Shown: positions 59,630 to 64,000 of the stretch, piece after piece
Layout of the letters: every line of letters starts with the position of its first letter
Numbering within the stretch: the stretch's first letter is position 1
Assembly: GCA_026874595.1 (NCBI GenBank)
Contig: CM049306.1
Location: 50,106,019 to 50,170,018 of the forward strand
Direction: 5' to 3'
From: Sipunculus nudus
Taxonomy: Eukaryota; Annelida; Sipuncula; Golfingiida; Sipunculidae
DNA length: 64,000 bases
Translations under genes and position numbers: made by a program
The notes under the pieces: generated by a model
What the model was told of the DNA's origin: nothing
Seen by the model: only the letters and a program-made list of their open reading frames with translations
The model's database searches: none

Positions 59630-62430
59630 AGGCCTGGATAATAAAATATTTATGAAATAATTTGGTCACTATAAAATTTACAGTTTCTAATTTGATAAAC
59701 AAAAATTTACTGCTACACTTATGATAAATCGCGAAAAGGAAATCAGTAAAACTTTTAAAAATAAATAGAAATAGCGTGAAAATTCAGTCCTGCAGACATA
59801 AATGCACCGCAGTGATCTGGTAAACGATCGGTCATAACCAATCGTTACAAGACGATTTCATTTCCATCAAAACATTTTCAGCATTTACAATCAGAGCGAT
59901 AAGACACTATGATCGCTGGATTTGTCGAACATATTCATGGTATCTTCCCTATAAACAGTCATATAGGGCAATACAAATTATGAAATTATAGAACGAATAT
60001 ATCAGGGGTAAATTATGGTCCAATACAATTAGAATTTATTAAATATAACCTAATATAATATAACCTGAATAATCAACATTTATCTATTAATTCGTTTATG
60101 TCAGCTATTTTGTCCTAGCAAAGTTATATTTATGTAATTTGCCCATATTGTTTTTACCATTTCGGGTTACACTTCTATCAACAAAACGCCAAATCATTCT
60201 GAAGGCTCCGCGTTAATATTCGAGGTGGTTTAAATATAATTTCTTCAGCACTATCTTTGAGAGCCCAAATATCTTATCTTAACGTTTACATGAATTAGCT
60301 ACCTCAAACACGTAGGAACATTTCATTACAAAAAAAAGAGTAATTCTACAAGAACTGTACAGCCTTCAATGTAATCACAGCCTACAATGTAATTAGTTTT
60401 AAAGTATGGGCAAGGCTGTATAAATGTGCTGAATACTGAAGTGACAATTAAGTGTACTCCAGCTGTTGATCCTCCTTTCTGCTTTGCCAATGTGTAGCCG
60501 ACTCCGGGATCATGTAGGCCATTGTAAAACATTAAATAAATCTAAACAAAATTAATCACTAATTGAAATTCACTAAAAAGAATCTTGATATTTCACTTTT
60601 ATTTTCAAAATCAAAGCAAACAAGCATTTCTCAAGACATACACGTTGCCATTACATTACAAGACGCTGACACATTATAACGCAAATAACAATTTGTGTAA
60701 ATAGAACAAAGCCACAATACTGACACTGAAACAATGTGTGTTCTTAATACATGGCATCAGAAGTTCCATTGTCCTCATCACATTTGTCAATAATCACGAA
60801 TAAATGTAAATATCTTCTGGCGTCTGGTAAATTCTTCCATAAATCTTTTTTTTACCTGTGTGATAGCATATTCTATATTATGTATATGTTTCAATATTTT
60901 CTAAACTTATCAACCAAACTAATATTCTCTTAAACTGTACTACTCTATTACATAGCAAGTGATTGACCAACATATTTTTTCCTGAGCTAGCATTACACCA
61001 AAGGGAATTAAAATAGATAAATTGAAATTGCAGAATTTAATCAAAGCCTGCATTTAAACATATATATTTCTGGAAGTAAAACATTACAACAATTGCGTGA
61101 TCTTTGTCACAAAATGTCGATGTATAATATACCACTTAAACAGCCAATATGTTATTGGTAAATTATTAGTAAATAATTATACATGATCTGTAACTGAAAT
61201 TATCCTTTTTATATATCAGGAAGAAAATTATATCCAGCTTTATAAAACTGTTTACATTTTTTCATAAGTATCCAGGCCTGTAATATCTAATAAAAATTCA
61301 CGGGAATATTTGGAGTATTTGTTCTCTGATTGATTAATATGTTATATACCCTTTAGATTAAATAGGATATGGTCAAATTCGTTCTACCACAGAAACCAAA
61401 CAATCCCCTCCATATTGATTGACGTTGTATTTTCGCTAACCACTTTCTTGCATAGAATAATTCACTTGTTAAGAATTTCACTTATCATAGACCGCCCCGA
61501 CAGATATTTATTAGATAATACTTAATGCTTGTTAGCTGTTTTTAATTTCCTGTGACCTGCAGACCAATAAAAAGATTTGTACCCAACAGCTCAATATAAC
61601 CTCAAAATACAGAGAAACCTTTTTTCTTAATCTTCACAGCGCTAGAAATCTCCCTCCTTTCACACTGTAAATAATTTCTATGGTTAGTTTTCTTAGTATC
61701 CTTGCCACATCAAAGTTATACCACGAATATAAATTAAATACTACTGTAAAACATATTTCGATGTCATAAATTGTCAATGTATGAAATGTTTAATTTACAT
61801 AATACCGGGTTTTTTTTAACTTTTGTTTTCCTATAAATAAATGTTATTCCTCCTTTGCTATGGGATCAAATGACTGATTTCTATTAAATTTTGAACCTCT
61901 AAAGTTTCCACAAAAATTTTCTTGTGCATATTATTTATTTGTGTTTACTTCTATTGTGAAGAAACAAGTAAGAATATATCTTACAGCAATGGATTCACTT
62001 GTACATTATCCAGTAGTCGATCCACAAACATATGCACCCATCCACCAGAGGTCATTCCTTTTTTTTAGAATCAAGAAAGGGTCTTTTGTTTTACATTACT
62101 AGGGATGGCTAAATGTTTCATATTTCATTTCGTCCTTCTTACAAACCCATTCAAATATGAATATGATTTGTGTGAATTTATTCTTAACAAACGTATATTT
62201 GCTCTCTTCGTTATAGGTTCGCCTTTGCAACAAGTATATTTCGAATCTCCCGAATTTCATTGTGAGAACACGACTCGTATTCTTGTTAGCACAAATCATC
62301 ACAGAGCGAAACGTATGCTATTTACATTTTGTTTACAACAATACTCGATACATTTCTGTTCAGCTGAGTACATTGTTGGTAGATATATAATAAGGTGATT
62401 AAGATAAGAATATGAGAGTCAGGTCATAGT

Positions 62431-63407
62431 TCATCGTGGATTTAAACGACGTTGAAAATCAAAACACCATTCGACAAACCTGTGTAGACCATCTTCATCC
62501 ACTGTATCTCCTTTTATGTTATACATCAGAGAAATTTCTTCCTTCGGTTCACAAGGATCAAAATATTTTGACCCTCTTTCTCTTCGCCAGAACACACGGG
62601 ATCTGATGACCTTGACCTTCGTATCCAAGCCTGTTGGTTCCGCACAAACACTTTCATAAATGTTAACCTCTCTGTATCGGATGCGTGCCACACTAACACT
62701 GTTATGTGTGATTCTCAGTGATCCTTCATCTCTCTCAATAGAAGGTACTGCAATGTCTTCTGGAATATCTCTTGCTTCAGATGCTGGATCTTGGCTTGTT
62801 AAGACAAACCTCATGTCGAGATTAGATGGGTCTTTGCGCTTTACCATGTGGACAAGTCTTCTGGTATTCCATGGCTAGGGATAGTAAGCCTTTACAGTGA
62901 AGTTTTGGTCATAATCAAGTTTAGGTGCATTGATTCCTAGCAGCTGAACACTGTACATGCTAGTTGCAGACTGACGCACAAAGTCATTTTCACGAAGGAA
63001 ATCTTCAAGTGAAGCATGTAGTAAAACAAGATTCTTTTCCTGGTAATGTCGTTTGCCTTTTCTCCCCAAAGCAGTGCTATTCATATCACTCACAGTGATA
63101 ACCTCTCTCAAAGCATATTCAGGAATATTAGAATGTCTTTCAAAATATATATTCCCGAAACGTACAGTGATTTGACTGTTACCGGCGGTGACAAGGTGTG
63201 AGAGTGTGCTGCTATTTCCTGTACAGTTGTTCTCGTATGGTCAGGATCTCTGGTATTACCGCTATCTCTGAGACTAACATGGTAACAGCGACTTCTCTCA
63301 CTCTTTGGCGCTATAGGTCCGTCATACTGGGAAAGTGATATAACATCCTCAGCTGATGAGCTTCCCTCAAACACCGTGACCCAATGAATATCCGATTGTG
63401 CAGCCAT
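62431..63407 (-). pseudogene. Degraded intronless coding sequence, family not recognised
   Basis: Starting from an ATG at 63407-63405, the minus strand is open with protein-like composition to about 63240. It then continues in a different frame from about 63240 to 62878, meets TAG at 62877-62875, and goes on in that same frame to TGA at 62433-62431. Together the segments would be about 320 codons. Features visible: N-terminal HWVTVFEG, a middle part with GNIYFER and EVITVSDMNST, and a C-terminal part with KVKVIRSRVFWRRERG and the terminal RFVEWCFDFQRR. There is no leader or obvious membrane segment. The conserved-looking sequence on both sides of the stop and frame change implies a once-intact single-exon gene, or a retrocopy, now broken. 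I do not recognise the family. A host orphan gene and a transposon- or virus-derived gene are both possible. A large (AT)n tract lies just upstream. Confidence 0.5.
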
Positions 63408-63457
63408 TTTCTAAACCAGATGGTAAGATTGTCTTCAAAGCAGTACTCTCTTGGTAT

Positions 63458-63465
<8 letters not shown>

Positions 63466-63525
<60 letters not shown>
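63466..63525. repeat. (AT)n microsatellite
   Basis: About 30 AT units, 60 bp upstream of the degraded minus-strand coding sequence. Confidence 0.95.
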
Positions 63526-63528
<3 letters not shown>

Positions 63529-63637
63529 AGATAAAATGAAATGAAACGGGAATTCATGATTTTCCATGTGAGACTTTACGTGCATGTGAAACCGAAAGAG
63601 TCCAACCTACAGCCTTTGTTTCTGTCAGAATATATTT

Positions 63638-63900
63638 AGGGGTGATTAAATATATATATGGAAATTCCAGACTTCCCAGACAACCTACGTGGAAAAATCA
63701 ATAATGACATTTTGGCCGGCCTTTTTTGTGTATATATTATCATAATAGGACAGTGGCGGTCTCTGGTTTTGTAAAAATATGGTTATTAATGATTGAATAT
63801 ATATGGGAATTCTACACTTCCTAGACAACTAACGTGTAAAAATAAATATCGATATTTTGCCCTGCCTTTTTTGTGAATATACAATCATAAAGGGCGAGCC
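63638..63900 (+). repeat. Tandem repeat of ~157 bp, two units
   Basis: TGATTAAATATATATATGG..CTTCC.AGACAAC and GGCCTTTTTTGTGTATATAT at 63638-63750 recur with ~20% differences at 63795-63900. Confidence 0.7.
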
Positions 63901-64000
63901 AGCCTCTTGCACTGTTTGTGCATACAAGTTATAATCAAGATAAGATAATCAAACTACAACCAGCTGTAAAGTTCAACATACGTAGCTTTGATTTATGAGA

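Larger units (their letters stand above)
58634..62430. other. Intergenic, largely empty
   Basis: 3.8 kb of strongly AT-rich sequence between SDR copy C and the degraded minus-strand gene. Apart from the possible exon at 59517 and a GGTAGCGCCACC fragment at 59039, nothing is recognised. Confidence 0.4.

Noticed and set aside
1-64000. CRISPR array, prokaryotic operon or riboswitch
   Set aside because: All genes are spliced with GT-AG (one GC-AG) introns. The tandem arrays have ~130-160-bp diverged units, not short repeats with unique spacers.

Overview
This window is eukaryotic, almost certainly from an invertebrate with an AT-rich, repeat-loaded genome. A lophotrochozoan, probably a mollusc, is my best guess. 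The evidence is spliced genes with GT-AG introns, long (AT)n microsatellites, Helitron-type and fold-back transposons, tRNA-derived SINEs, and roughly 150-bp tandem arrays inside mobile elements. Species cannot be read from the sequence. Real coding sequence is a small fraction of the window, and most long reading frames are microsatellite or transposon artefacts.

Genes, left to right. (1) A complete seven-exon, minus-strand DHRS11-like short-chain dehydrogenase/reductase (SDR), 15797 down to 1773, 251 residues. Its 7.3-kb first intron holds two LTRs, a Helitron, a pogo-like MITE and (AT)n tracts. (2) Two tandem plus-strand, three-exon genes for small secreted DUF4174 proteins: 22241-30973 (185 aa) and 36312-39600 (181 aa). 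They share intron positions, and each has a TATA box. (3) A decayed DHRS11-like pseudogene, plus strand, 42570-48420, with truncated exons 2 and 3 and lost acceptors. (4) A third DHRS11-like gene, plus strand, 52158-58633, 253 aa, with a Met in the SxSG catalytic motif and a GC donor on its last intron. (5) A degraded intronless coding sequence of unknown family, minus strand, 63407-62431. The three SDR copies share exon boundaries, so they arose by duplication of one spliced gene. One copy is inverted, and the DUF4174 pair lies between them.

Mobile DNA. A non-autonomous Helitron is present twice, about 1.0 kb each (12041-13042 and 16555-17557), with a 14-nt palindrome and CTAG at the 3' end. 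The second copy interrupts a local triplicated repeat whose other copies show the empty site. A second Helitron/Helentron-like family carries dimeric 148/129-bp arrays centred on GGTGGCGCCACC and ends in a hairpin followed by CTAG. It occurs three times (18586-19850, 33433-34870, 40806-42190), and two inverted copies flank the second DUF4174 gene. Other elements include a fold-back with 10-bp direct repeats (4500-4862), a tandem trimer of a 161-bp fold-back MITE beside an SDR splice acceptor (6151-6614), and a 5.5-kb inverted-repeat structure filling the second intron of the first DUF4174 gene (25022-30553).

Functionally, the SDRs would be cytosolic NADP(H)-dependent oxidoreductases and the DUF4174 proteins secreted or extracellular. 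Nothing in the sequence shows that the two sets act together. Their proximity looks like local duplication in a transposon-rich region.
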